DNA from: Arenibacter sp965652575
GTDB lineage: Bacteria; Bacteroidota; Bacteroidia; Flavobacteriales; Flavobacteriaceae
DNA: 8,324 bases
Reading direction: 5' to 3'
NCBI GenBank assembly: GCA_965652575.1
Contig: CBFGWQ010000169.1
Coordinates: 1 to 8,324, forward strand
Below, piece after piece: positions 1 to 6,503 of this stretch. Both the position numbers and the translations under genes were made by a program. A model generated the notes under the pieces. The model did no database searches. It saw nothing but the letters and a program-made list of their open reading frames with translations, and was not told the origin of the DNA. The stretch's first letter is position 1; each line of letters starts with the position of its first letter.

Positions 1-18
1 CTCCATTTTATAGATGAA

Positions 19-585
19 TTGCACCACTTTAATTGCCGCTATTTGAAATTAGAAAGAATCGTCATCACAGGAGGGCCCAGTACAGGAAAGACCTCCATCA
101 TAGAAAAAATTGAAAGGGAAGGCTACTATTGTTTTGGTGAGATATCCCGCGAGATTACCCTGGAAGCCAGGCAGCAAGGAATTCCGCAGTTGTTCGTTTC
201 CGATCCCTTATTGTTCAGTGAAAGAATTATCCAGGGCAGGATCGGGCAATTCCAGGCTGCCAACGAAATGGACAGACCCATTGTTTTTTATGATCGCGGT
301 ATTCCGGACGTAACGGCCTATATGGATTGTTTTGGACAGGCCTATGGGGATCATTTTATAGAAAGCTGCAAGAATTACAGATATGATCATGTATTTTTAC
401 TGCCCCCTTGGAAAGAAATACATGAGTCCGACAATGAACGCTATGAAAATTTTGAAGAAGCGGAGCGTATACATGCCTTTTTGGAAAAGTCCTACGCCAA
501 ATACGGCTATAAAATTATAGAGGTTCCCAAGGAAACCGTTGCAGGAAGGGTTACCTTTATACTCAATACGTTAAAAAAGCTATAG
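19..585 (+). CDS. AAA_28-type P-loop ATPase/kinase-like protein, 5' end uncertain
   Basis: This is a small P-loop NTPase of the AAA_28 type, a family of mostly uncharacterised ATPase or nucleoside-kinase-like proteins of about 170-190 residues. Visible motifs, numbered from the TTG at 19, are a Walker A loop GGPSTGKT (18-25), a YDRG motif (91-94) after a hydrophobic strand as in nucleotide kinases, and a FLLPPW strand (126-131) followed by an E/R-rich helix that matches the lid region of the family. No Shine-Dalgarno decides the start. A TTG at 43 would give MKLERIVITGG, which places the start right before the first beta strand and may be better. The frame is open to the window edge with no upstream stop, so the true start could also lie outside. 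The stop overlaps the next start by one base (TAGTG), which implies an operon with recQ and fmt. The substrate is unknown; a role in nucleotide or cofactor phosphorylation is only a guess. Confidence 0.85.
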   Translation: MHHFNCRYLKLERIVITGGPSTGKTSIIEKIEREGYYCFGEISREITLEARQQGIPQLFVSDPLLFSERIIQGRIGQFQAANEMDRPIVFYDRGIPDVTAYMDCFGQAYGDHFIESCKNYRYDHVFLLPPWKEIHESDNERYENFEEAERIHAFLEKSYAKYGYKIIEVPKETVAGRVTFILNTLKKL

Positions 586-2489
586 TGTATCGGCACCCTA
601 AGCATATTTTGGAAAAATTTTGGGGGTTTCCTGATTTTAAAAATTCCCAGGAAGAGATCATTAACGCGGTATTGGATGGCCGGGATGTTTTGGCGTTGCT
701 CCCTACCGGAGGTGGCAAATCTTTGTGCTATCAGGTGCCCGCTCTGGCCCGTGAAGGAATTTGTATTGTAGTATCCCCCTTGATAGCCCTGATCAGAAAC
801 CAGGTGGACACGTTAAAAAAAATGGGCATAAAGGCCATTGCCCTTACCGGGGGCATTCCGTTCGATGAAGTGAACGACCTCCTGGACAATTGCCTATATG
901 GCAAATATAAGTTCCTATACCTATCCCCGGAAAGACTGCAACAGGAATTGGTACAGGAACGTATCCGGCAAATGAACGTTAACCTTGTTGCCATAGACGA
1001 AGCCCATTGCATTAGTCAATGGGGCAACGATTTTAGACCTGCCTATCTGGAATGTCATATTTTAAGGGAATTGGCACCGAATGTGCCTGTGATAGCATTG
1101 ACCGCCACGGCGACCGATATGGTAGTAAGGGATATTTGTGAAAACTTACAATTGGAGCGGCCATTGGTGGTAAAGGATTCCTTTTCAAGGAGCAATATTA
1201 CCTTTAGGGTCTGCTGGGAAGAGGACAAGAAATTCCGCCTTAAAGAACTATGCGCCCAGACCAATACGAGCAGCATAGTATACGTACGCAGTAGAAAAAT
1301 GACCCTGGAACTTGCCAACTACCTGTCCCAACAAGGACATACGGCCACTTTTTTTCACGGAGGAATTTCCAAAAAAGATAAGGATATCAGATTGAAGCAG
1401 TGGCTGGAAAATAAGGTAAGGATCATGGTGGCCACCAACGCTTTTGGAATGGGAATAGACAAGCCCGATGTTGACCTTGTGGTACATTACCAAATTCCGG
1501 ACAGTATGGAAAACTACTTTCAGGAGGCCGGAAGGGCCGGAAGGAACGGGAAACCTGCAAATGCCGTATTGATTACGAACCCTACGGATGAGGTCCAGCT
1601 GCGCAAGCAGTTTTTGGGGGTCCTGCCAGATGTTGACTTTCTTAAATTATTGTACCGAAAATTGGCCAACTATTTTCAGATTCCCTATGGCGAAGGTAGC
1701 GGTGAAACCTTTCAGTTGCCCTTTAATTCTTTTTGTGAGACCTATAGGCTGAATACTACATTAACGTATAACGGTTTAAGGTTATTGGACCAAAACTCGG
1801 TGATATCCTTAACGGAGGCCTTCTCCCAAAGAACCACTATACGCGTAATAGCTTCCAAGCATCAAATATTCGATTATCTGGAAAAAAATGGGCCATCGGT
1901 AGCTATCGTTCAAACTATTCTCAGAACCTACGGCGGGATTTTCGATTTCGAAACCAAGATCAATACCTTATTGATTGCTAGAAAAGCCAATAAAAACGAA
2001 GAGGAGGTAATAGCGGTCCTGAATAAATTGGAAAAAGATGAAATAATTGAATACCATGCCCAGCACAGCGATCTTGAAATTACTTTTTTAGTGCCCAGGG
2101 AGGACGAACGAACCATTAATATCTTCGCTAAAAAAATTAAACAGATACAAAAGGTAAAAAGGGACAATATAGAAAGTATGTTGGCCTATATCAAGGATTC
2201 CAAGCTTTGTAGGAGTCGGCAAATCCTAAACTACTTTGGTGAAACTACCAAGGAGAACTGTGGAAAATGTGATGTTTGCCTTCAAAAAGTTCCTGTGGAC
2301 AATAATATTCTAGAAATAATAGAACAGGATATATTACAAATATTGAGGGTACGAAAAGAAAGTTCCAGAGACCTGATAAAATTATTGACCTATAGGGAAA
2401 GTAACATTATTTTGGCCTTACAAAGATTGTTGGAAGAGCAACGAATACGTGTGAATTCCATTAACCAATACGAAATTATCGAAAAATGA
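585..2489 (+). CDS. recQ: RecQ-family ATP-dependent DNA helicase, displaced zinc site, no HRDC
   Basis: This is a superfamily 2 helicase that by family unwinds DNA 3' to 5' during recombinational repair and restart of stalled forks. Seen in the 634-residue product: motif 0 region (FWGFPDFKNSQEEII, 12-26), Walker A TGGGKS (41-46), DEAH box (138-141) followed by the RecQ aromatic-rich loop (142-154), motif III TAT (173-175), motif V around 284-293 and motif VI QEAGRAGR (313-320). Zinc-binding cysteines are at 542, 559, 562 and 565 in a CR..ILNYFGE...CGKCDVC context. In E. coli RecQ this zinc site follows the helicase core closely. Here it lies about 220 residues beyond motif VI, after a long probably winged-helix-rich segment, and only about 70 residues follow, so no HRDC domain fits. 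Bacteroidota often carry such a RecQ besides a canonical one (from memory). The start is GTG, overlapping the previous stop by one base; the stop overlaps fmt as ATGA. Confidence 0.95.
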   Translation: MYRHPKHILEKFWGFPDFKNSQEEIINAVLDGRDVLALLPTGGGKSLCYQVPALAREGICIVVSPLIALIRNQVDTLKKMGIKAIALTGGIPFDEVNDLLDNCLYGKYKFLYLSPERLQQELVQERIRQMNVNLVAIDEAHCISQWGNDFRPAYLECHILRELAPNVPVIALTATATDMVVRDICENLQLERPLVVKDSFSRSNITFRVCWEEDKKFRLKELCAQTNTSSIVYVRSRKMTLELANYLSQQGHTATFFHGGISKKDKDIRLKQWLENKVRIMVATNAFGMGIDKPDVDLVVHYQIPDSMENYFQEAGRAGRNGKPANAVLITNPTDEVQLRKQFLGVLPDVDFLKLLYRKLANYFQIPYGEGSGETFQLPFNSFCETYRLNTTLTYNGLRLLDQNSVISLTEAFSQRTTIRVIASKHQIFDYLEKNGPSVAIVQTILRTYGGIFDFETKINTLLIARKANKNEEEVIAVLNKLEKDEIIEYHAQHSDLEITFLVPREDERTINIFAKKIKQIQKVKRDNIESMLAYIKDSKLCRSRQILNYFGETTKENCGKCDVCLQKVPVDNNILEIIEQDILQILRVRKESSRDLIKLLTYRESNIILALQRLLEEQRIRVNSINQYEIIEK

Positions 2490-3433
2490 ACAAACCACGA
2501 ATAGTATTTATGGGTACCCCGGATTTTGCGGTAGCCATTTTGGACAAGCTGGTAAAAAGTAATTGTAATATTGTTGGGGTAATTACGGCACCCGACAAGC
2601 CTGCGGGCCGTGGAAGAAAATTGCACGAATCGGCAGTGAAGGTATATGCCATGGAACATGAGCTAAAAATAATGCAGCCCACCAACTTAAAAGATCCCGA
2701 TTTTATCCGGGAATTGGAAGGATTGTTACCGGAACTTCAGATCGTGGTGGCGTTTAGAATGTTGCCCAAAGCGGTGTGGGACATGCCAAGGTTGGGCACT
2801 TTTAACCTTCATGCTTCCCTCCTGCCCCAGTATCGGGGAGCGGCCCCCATTAATTGGGCCATCATAAACGGGGAGAAAGAAACAGGGGCAACCACTTTCT
2901 TTATTGATGATAAGATTGATACCGGGGCCATATTACTTCAAAGAAAAACCCCTATCTCCCAGGAGGATACTGCCGGTACGCTGCACGATAGGCTGATGCA
3001 TTTGGGAGCGGACCTTGTACTGGAAACCGTACATAAATTGGAAAACAAAGAAATAGTAGCCTCCAAACAGCAGCAGGACGGGCCTTTAAAAGAGGCACAC
3101 AAACTGCACAGGGAAACCTGTGAAATTGATTGGAACCAGGGGATTACCGCCATCTACAATTTTATTAGGGGATTAAGCCCCTACCCCACCGCCTGGACCA
3201 CCATGCACAATGGGCAGGAAGAGCTGTTCCTAAAGATATATTCGGCCAAATTGGATTTGGAACCGCACCAACTAAAGACAGGGACCATTGTTGCCACCAA
3301 AAACGAACTGAAAGTGGCCGCAAAGGATGGTTTCATCAATCTATTGGAAATTCAACTTCCCGGGAAAAGAAAAATGGCTGCCAAAGAGGTGTTGAACGGT
3401 TTAAAATTGGCCAAAAACGCCTATGTTCGGTAA
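2486..3433 (+). CDS. fmt: Methionyl-tRNA formyltransferase
   Basis: The enzyme transfers a formyl group from 10-formyltetrahydrofolate to Met-tRNA(fMet), producing the initiator tRNA for translation in the cytoplasm. The 315-residue length is normal for the family. The N-terminal formyltransferase fold starts with RIVFMGTPDFA (5-15). The hallmark block FNLHASLLPQYRGAAPI holds the catalytic Asn107 and His109 and the SLLPQYRG signature (111-118); the catalytic Asp145 is in the DKIDTGAIL stretch. The C-terminal OB-like tRNA-binding domain covers roughly 205-315, with the GLSPYPTAWT motif at 229-238. The ATG overlaps the recQ stop (ATGA), so translation is probably coupled to recQ. This differs from the common def-fmt pairing. 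A 7-base-pair hairpin at 3434-3454 follows the stop but lacks a T-run, so it is at best a weak terminator. Confidence 0.98.
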   Translation: MNKPRIVFMGTPDFAVAILDKLVKSNCNIVGVITAPDKPAGRGRKLHESAVKVYAMEHELKIMQPTNLKDPDFIRELEGLLPELQIVVAFRMLPKAVWDMPRLGTFNLHASLLPQYRGAAPINWAIINGEKETGATTFFIDDKIDTGAILLQRKTPISQEDTAGTLHDRLMHLGADLVLETVHKLENKEIVASKQQQDGPLKEAHKLHRETCEIDWNQGITAIYNFIRGLSPYPTAWTTMHNGQEELFLKIYSAKLDLEPHQLKTGTIVATKNELKVAAKDGFINLLEIQLPGKRKMAAKEVLNGLKLAKNAYVR

Positions 3434-3481
3434 ACCCCTATATTCATTGGGGGTATGGGAAAACGTAAAAAAAACCCTACT

Positions 3482-3512
3482 TTATCAACAAACGTTTCAA
3501 GTTATCAACAAA
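3482..3512 (+). repeat. Tandem DnaA-box-like 11-mers (TTATCAACAAA x2)
   Basis: The 11-base sequence TTATCAACAAA occurs at 3482-3492 and again at 3502-3512, exactly 20 bases apart, so both copies face the same side of the helix about two turns apart. The first nine bases differ from the classical DnaA box TTATCCACA only at position 6 (A for C). The pair lies between fmt and HU, about 25 bases upstream of the HU promoter -33 element. It could be a regulatory site for HU (DnaA or another regulator) or a chance duplication. The duplication is seen; DnaA binding is inference. Confidence 0.45.
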
Positions 3513-3536
3513 AATGCGGATTTCCCCCTATTTTAC

Positions 3537-3566
3537 TTGCGTTAATGGCAAATCCGTATAAATTTG
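3537..3566 (+). promoter_or_regulatory. Promoter of the HU gene
   Basis: The -7 element TAAATTTG (3559-3566) matches the Bacteroidota consensus TAnnTTTG exactly. A TTG core at 3537-3539 lies 19 bases upstream as the -33 element. The predicted transcript start near 3570 leaves a leader of about 40 bases that is almost entirely A and T, with no Shine-Dalgarno. This is usual for highly translated genes in this phylum. Confidence 0.7.
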
Positions 3567-3611
3567 TTGAAGTATTTAATTATAATTAATAACACTTAAT
3601 TTATCTAAATT

Positions 3612-3884
3612 ATGAACAAAACAGAATTAATCGATGCAATGGCAGCTGATGCTGGCATTACTAAAGCAGCAGCTAAAAAGGCATTGGAATCTTTCTTAGG
3701 AAACGTTGAAGGTTCTCTAAAAAAAGGTGGTAGAGTATCTCTAGTAGGTTTCGGATCATGGTCTGTATCCAAAAGAAATGCAAGGGAAGGTAGAAATCCA
3801 TCAACTGGAAAGACTATCCAAATTGCAGCTAAAAATGTAGTGAAGTTTAAGGCAGGTGCCGATTTGAGCGGTGCAGTAAACTAA
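3612..3884 (+). CDS. hup: HU-family DNA-binding nucleoid protein
   Basis: This is a 90-residue histone-like protein that binds and bends DNA as a dimer and compacts the nucleoid. The sequence has the full HU pattern: an N-terminal helical pair beginning MNKTELIDAMA, the GRVSLVGFGSW hinge (40-50), and the beta arm with R-AREGRNPSTGKTI, in which Pro63 is the DNA-intercalating residue. The C-terminal helix ends at LSGAVN. Length and residues are canonical, so HU is more likely than IHF. Codon choice (many GCT/GCA, AAA, GTA, TCT) is visibly more A/T-ending and uniform than in recQ or fmt, as expected for a highly expressed gene. It has its own promoter and terminator, so it is probably monocistronic. 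Confidence 0.97.
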   Translation: MNKTELIDAMAADAGITKAAAKKALESFLGNVEGSLKKGGRVSLVGFGSWSVSKRNAREGRNPSTGKTIQIAAKNVVKFKAGADLSGAVN

Positions 3885-3904
3885 TCATAATTTTATTATA
3901 CATT

Positions 3905-3937
3905 AAAAGCACTTCTCCATCAGGAAGTGCTTTTTTT
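3905..3937 (+). terminator. Rho-independent terminator of the HU gene
   Basis: A stem AAAAGCACTTCT / GGAAGTGCTTTT (3905-3916 with 3923-3934; 12 pairs, one of them T-G) encloses a six-base loop and runs into seven consecutive T (3931-3937). It begins 20 bases after the HU stop codon and ends transcription before the YqgE gene. Confidence 0.92.
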
Positions 3938-3998
3938 GTACAAAAGGCTTTTCAGATTAACGGAATTGTTTTATTTTAGAGATACTAGAACAAATAAT

Positions 3999-4559
3999 AT
4001 GGTTGCCGAAAAGCCAAAAAAAGGCAAGCTGCTTATTGCCGAACCCACTCTTTCAGGGGATGTTTCCTTTAACAGGTCCATAGTCCTGTTGGCGGAGCAT
4101 AACCATGAGGGGTCCGTTGGCTTTATTCTGAACAAGCCGTTGGATTATAGCATCAATGATCTGGTAACCGAAATCGACATCCCCTTTCAGGTGTACAACG
4201 GGGGTCCGGTAGAACAGGACAACCTTTATTTTATCCACAAGGTTCCGGACCTAATAGAGAATAGCATTGAAATTTCCGACGGTATTTATTGGGGCGGGGA
4301 TTTTGGGTCTATTGTGGACCTGATCAATAAAAAGATCATATCCGAAAACGATATCCGCTTCTTTTTGGGATATTCCGGGTGGTCCTCCCTACAATTGGAT
4401 AAGGAATTAAGTTCAAAATCCTGGGTCGTGGTAAAAAATGTGTACGAAAGTGCCATTATCCAAAAATCCGCCAACGCCTTTTGGAAGGAAAAAATGATGG
4501 AACTGGGCGGAAATTACCTCATATGGTCCAACGCCCCGGAAAACCCCAATCTAAATTAA
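3999..4559 (+). CDS. YqgE/AlgH-family protein (DUF179)
   Basis: This is a member of the widespread YqgE/AlgH family, whose biochemical role is unclear; AlgH in Pseudomonas was linked to alginate regulation. From the ATG at 3999 the protein has 186 residues, the normal family length. An earlier in-frame start at 3927 lies inside the HU terminator and would add 24 unrelated residues, so I reject it. Family blocks seen: KGKLLIAEPTL (8-18), F-RSIVLL-EHN-EGSVGFILNKP (24-47), the GGPV loop (68-71), GGDF (99-102) and LGYSGWSSLQL (123-133). No signal peptide or membrane segment is visible; it is probably cytosolic. A near-consensus -7 box (TATTTTAG, 3972-3979) lies 19 bases upstream, without a clear -33 element. 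The gene converges on the aminotransferase with only 11 bases between their stops. Confidence 0.95.
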   Translation: MVAEKPKKGKLLIAEPTLSGDVSFNRSIVLLAEHNHEGSVGFILNKPLDYSINDLVTEIDIPFQVYNGGPVEQDNLYFIHKVPDLIENSIEISDGIYWGGDFGSIVDLINKKIISENDIRFFLGYSGWSSLQLDKELSSKSWVVVKNVYESAIIQKSANAFWKEKMMELGGNYLIWSNAPENPNLN

Positions 4560-4570
4560 GCCAAAGGCCT

Positions 4571-5416
4571 TTAGCCCAGCCTTGCGGACGCATTAAGCTT
4601 GCCCAATAAGTCGGCGGCCACTGTAGTGTTGTATTCTTTCTTCCTGTATTTTGTAATGGGTTGGATACCGACGATAGCATTGGTTATGAACAGTTCATCC
4701 GCTTTCTGCAGCTCAAAGGGGGAAATATGGGCTTCTTCAAACCGGTACTTCTCCAAAGAACCCAATATAGCGATCAGCTTTTTGCGAACAATACCGTTCA
4801 GGCAACCGTCCTTTAGGGGTGGGGTTTTGATATATCCGTCCTTTACCAAAAAAAGATTGCCATTTAGGGCTTCCACCACCTTTTTTTCATTGTTCAGCAA
4901 CAGACAATTATGATAACCGTTCTCGGAAGCAAAAATACTGCCCACTACGTTTATCATCTTATTGTTCGTCTTTAAGGTAGAAAGCATATCCGGATTCACA
5001 TAAAAATCCTTAAAAAGCTCTACCTCATAGGCCGTATTGTTAAGGGTAAAGAATGGGGAATCCAACAGCTTGGCCTCAATGATATAGGATACATTATTGG
5101 TCTGTGGCAGGTACAATCCGCCATTATTCCTAAATACGGTAAACCGTATCCGTGCAGGCCCCTCCAACAGGCCGTTGGCCTCCACACAGGCCAATAGCTG
5201 ATCTTCCAGAAATTCCATGGTAAAGGCCATCGGGATCTCCATTCTCAAAATCCGCATGGAAGCCATAAGCCTAAGATAGTGGTCCTCCCAAAAGAATATT
5301 TTTCCGTTTACTACCCTAATGGATTCGAAAAGGGCATCGCCATAGCGTAGTCCCCTATTTTCGTGGTTCAGGTAAGATGCATTTTTGGAAAGTAGATTTC
5401 CGTTATAATTTACCAT
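4571..5416 (-). CDS. pabC: Class IV aminotransferase, probably 4-amino-4-deoxychorismate lyase
   Basis: This is a fold-type IV PLP enzyme of 281 residues. Features seen: the N-terminal GLRYGDALFESIRV block (22-35) typical of this class, a presumed PLP-binding Lys149 in STLKTNNKMIN, Glu182 in the VVEALNGNLF segment (the family's conserved Glu before the phosphate-binding loop), and NGIVRKKL (207-214) near the phosphate-binding site. Alignment by eye with E. coli PabC (lysine in a LKHLNR context, NGIMR near the C terminus) favours 4-amino-4-deoxychorismate lyase, which releases pyruvate to give p-aminobenzoate for folate. A branched-chain or D-amino acid aminotransferase cannot be excluded: the active-site loops are not decisive by eye, and no pabA or pabB is nearby. 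The ATG directly follows the U-tract of a terminator hairpin. It lies downstream of the START-like gene on the same strand. Confidence 0.88.
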   Translation of the reverse strand: MVNYNGNLLSKNASYLNHENRGLRYGDALFESIRVVNGKIFFWEDHYLRLMASMRILRMEIPMAFTMEFLEDQLLACVEANGLLEGPARIRFTVFRNNGGLYLPQTNNVSYIIEAKLLDSPFFTLNNTAYEVELFKDFYVNPDMLSTLKTNNKMINVVGSIFASENGYHNCLLLNNEKKVVEALNGNLFLVKDGYIKTPPLKDGCLNGIVRKKLIAILGSLEKYRFEEAHISPFELQKADELFITNAIVGIQPITKYRKKEYNTTVAADLLGKLNASARLG

Positions 5417-5443
5417 AAAAAAAGCCTTGAAAAAATCAAGGCC
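5417..5443 (-). terminator. Terminator hairpin abutting the aminotransferase start codon
   Basis: On the minus strand the stem GCCTTGA (5442-5436) pairs with TCAAGGC (5430-5424) around a five-T loop and is followed by seven T (5423-5417). The ATG of the aminotransferase begins on the next base (5416). It should terminate transcripts from the START-like gene, whose stop is about 30 bases upstream. The downstream gene would then need its own promoter or read-through. Confidence 0.75.
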
Positions 5444-5450
5444 AAAGATA
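5443..5450 (-). promoter_or_regulatory. Possible -7 promoter box for the aminotransferase gene
   Basis: TATCTTTG on the minus strand (5450 to 5443) matches TAnnTTTG exactly. No convincing TTTG lies 19-21 bases upstream, so the -33 element is weak or absent. A transcript starting about four bases downstream would begin inside the first arm of the terminator hairpin and therefore lack the complete stem. Confidence 0.4.
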
Positions 5451-5470
5451 CGTTATATTCCATTAATGGG

Positions 5471-5854
5471 TCAGGCGGAACCCAACACCTGTTTTAAACT
5501 GGATACCTGGTTCTCCCATAGCATTTTAGACTCGTCCACTTCATCCTCATAGGCAAAATCCGTTATAAACAGGGACACGTCCTTGGTTATTTCATCTACG
5601 ATAATGCGCATTTCAAAAAAACTATCATCTTCTTCCGCCATCCAGGTAAATTTTACAAACTCATCGCTCTTACGCTTTAACAATTTGGCCTGCTCTTCGG
5701 AGCCATCCCAAATAAAATTGAATATTTCACCTCTGGAATTTACGTTATCCGCAAACCATTCGGACAGTCCAGATGGGGTTGATATATATTGATATAATAA
5801 TTGTGGAGAGGATTGAATTACAAATTCAACTTCATATTTAATTTTGTCGCTCAT
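5471..5854 (-). CDS. START-like domain protein (AHSA1/SRPBCC-type fold)
   Basis: A 127-residue single-domain protein that resembles the flavobacterial START-like proteins of the SRPBCC/AHSA1 helix-grip superfamily. Seen: an N-terminal strand KYEVEFVIQSSP (5-16), the helix LLYQYISTPSGLSEWFADNV (19-38) with the characteristic pattern of a helix ending in LSEWFA, then alternating strands (FNFIWDG, FVKFTWM, FFEMRIIVDE, DVSLFITDFA) and a C-terminal helix LWENQVSSLKQVL that would close the hydrophobic cavity. There is no signal peptide. The ligand is unknown; family members bind lipids or hydrophobic molecules or assist Hsp90. It lies directly upstream of the aminotransferase on the same strand, but a terminator lies between them. 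It is divergent from the tRNA unit across a 136-base spacer. Confidence 0.88.
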   Translation of the reverse strand: MSDKIKYEVEFVIQSSPQLLYQYISTPSGLSEWFADNVNSRGEIFNFIWDGSEEQAKLLKRKSDEFVKFTWMAEEDDSFFEMRIIVDEITKDVSLFITDFAYEDEVDESKMLWENQVSSLKQVLGSA

Positions 5855-5938
5855 TCTGAATAGTGTTTATGGCGGACAATATATATATTTATAAAGGATA
5901 AAAAAATAAAACCGGGATAATATTTTTTACCTATCTAA

Positions 5939-5971
5939 TTTGGATAGGACAGAAAATTAACTTTATATTTG
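5939..5971 (+). promoter_or_regulatory. Promoter of the tRNA-Met gene
   Basis: TTTG (5939-5942), a 21-base spacer and TATATTTG (5964-5971) form a consensus Bacteroidota promoter, both elements exact. The predicted start is near 5975, giving a short precursor leader before the tRNA at 5991. The -33 element sits in the centre of a dyad (CCTATC 5930-5935, GATAGG 5943-5948). Confidence 0.85.
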
Positions 5972-5990
5972 CAGCCGCTAAAAAGGGCAT

Positions 5991-6064
5991 GGCGAGGTAG
6001 CTCAGTTGGTTAGAGCGTCGGATTCATAACCCGGAGGTCACGAGTTCAACTCTCGTTCTCGCTA
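5991..6064 (+). tRNA. tRNA-Met (anticodon CAU), probably elongator
   Basis: A 74-base cloverleaf: acceptor GGCGAGG with TCTCGCT (6057-6063; first and last pairs are G-U), D stem GCTC/GAGC, anticodon loop TTCATAA with CAT, an anticodon stem with an A-C mismatch next to the loop, variable loop, T stem ACGAG/CTCGT with TTCAACT loop, and discriminator A at 6064. CCA is not encoded (CTA follows). The paired first acceptor position and the lack of three stacked G-C pairs in the anticodon stem argue against initiator tRNA. A lysidine-modified tRNA-Ile(CAU) cannot be strictly excluded by eye. Confidence 0.95.
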
Positions 6065-6075
6065 CTAGCAATATC

Positions 6076-6105
6076 AAGGGTTTCAAGAGATTGAAGCCCT
6101 TTTTT
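6076..6105 (+). terminator. Terminator of the tRNA-Met unit
   Basis: An 11-base-pair stem, AAGGGTTTCAA (6076-6086) with TTGAAGCCCTT (6091-6101), contains one T-G pair and is capped by a GAGA tetraloop. It runs into six T (6100-6105). It starts 12 bases after the tRNA end. Confidence 0.92.
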
Positions 6106-6264
6106 ATGCCTAAAAATTACTTGGATACCCATTTCTACTTTCCGAAAGTTTCAAAATTATCCGTTTGTAGATTAATTCAGGTCCCTTGAAAATAAGGGGA
6201 ACAGGCAAAGAAACGGGCTTTTTGGGTTCTTACTATTTGGTACATCGGGCCAAACTATTTTTTT

Positions 6265-6349
6265 GGGCGTTCCCTCCTGCGTCGGTCGGGCCCTTGGCTA
6301 TATCCCTTGCGGTGCTGCGGGGATGCCGCCTCGGTCCCTAACGCACCCC
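6265..6349. repeat. 85-base structured intergenic element
   Basis: GC-rich element bounded by GGGCGTT (6265-6271) and AACGCACCCC (6340-6349), whose GCGTT/AACGC ends are inverted repeats. Inside are a CCC/GGG pairing (6272-6274 with 6288-6290) and a stem GGC-ATCCC (6296-6298, 6302-6306) with GGGAT-GCC (6320-6327), so the whole can fold into a multi-arm structure. Its layout (a GGGCGTT start, a TCGGGC block, GGCTATATCC, a GGATGCCGC block, TCCCTAACGCA end) matches a dispersed intergenic element I recall from many flavobacterial genomes. I know no established name or function. Its mobility and origin are unknown. Confidence 0.6.
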
Positions 6350-6406
6350 TGTCCAAAGCTGTTGCATAGACCAAAAAGGAATAAAAAATTTCTTGAAACG
6401 GACTAT

Positions 6407-6428
6407 CCTCAAGGCAGAGCTGTAGAGG
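6407..6428. repeat. Hairpin with GGCAGAGC loop, copy 1
   Basis: CCTC (6407-6410) pairs with GAGG (6425-6428) around a loop that contains GGCAGAGC (6413-6420). The stem is short, but the same loop sequence recurs at 6564-6571 inside another hairpin, which suggests members of one repeat family. Confidence 0.45.
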
Positions 6429-6438
6429 TATTTCGCTG

Positions 6439-6456
6439 TACCGATAGCTATCGGTA
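6439..6456. repeat. 18-base perfect palindrome TACCGATAGCTATCGGTA
   Basis: The sequence equals its own reverse complement over 18 bases with no spacer. It lies in gene-free DNA between two GGCAGAGC hairpins. It could be a protein-binding dyad or part of a dispersed repeat; the CGATAGCTATCG core is, from memory, frequent in related flavobacteria. Confidence 0.75.
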
Positions 6457-6503
6457 TCATTTTGCCTTAGGCCAAAAGCCGAGATTTTGTATTTTGCCCC
6501 ACC

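Noticed and set aside
3434..3454. Hairpin after fmt as a terminator (ACCCCTA with T-GGGGGT)
   Set aside because: The stem is seven pairs with a wobble and no T-run follows on either strand, so termination is not supported.
3927..3998. N-terminal extension of the YqgE/AlgH protein
   Set aside because: It would start inside the HU terminator stem and adds 24 residues not found in the family; the ATG at 3999 gives the usual length.
4560..4573. AAAGGCCTTT palindrome between the convergent yqgE and aminotransferase genes as a bidirectional terminator
   Set aside because: It is only ten bases with no hairpin loop and no T-run, and it overlaps the aminotransferase stop codon.
4599..4913. Plus-strand frame of 104 codons
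   Set aside because: It is antisense to the class IV aminotransferase, whose motifs are clear.
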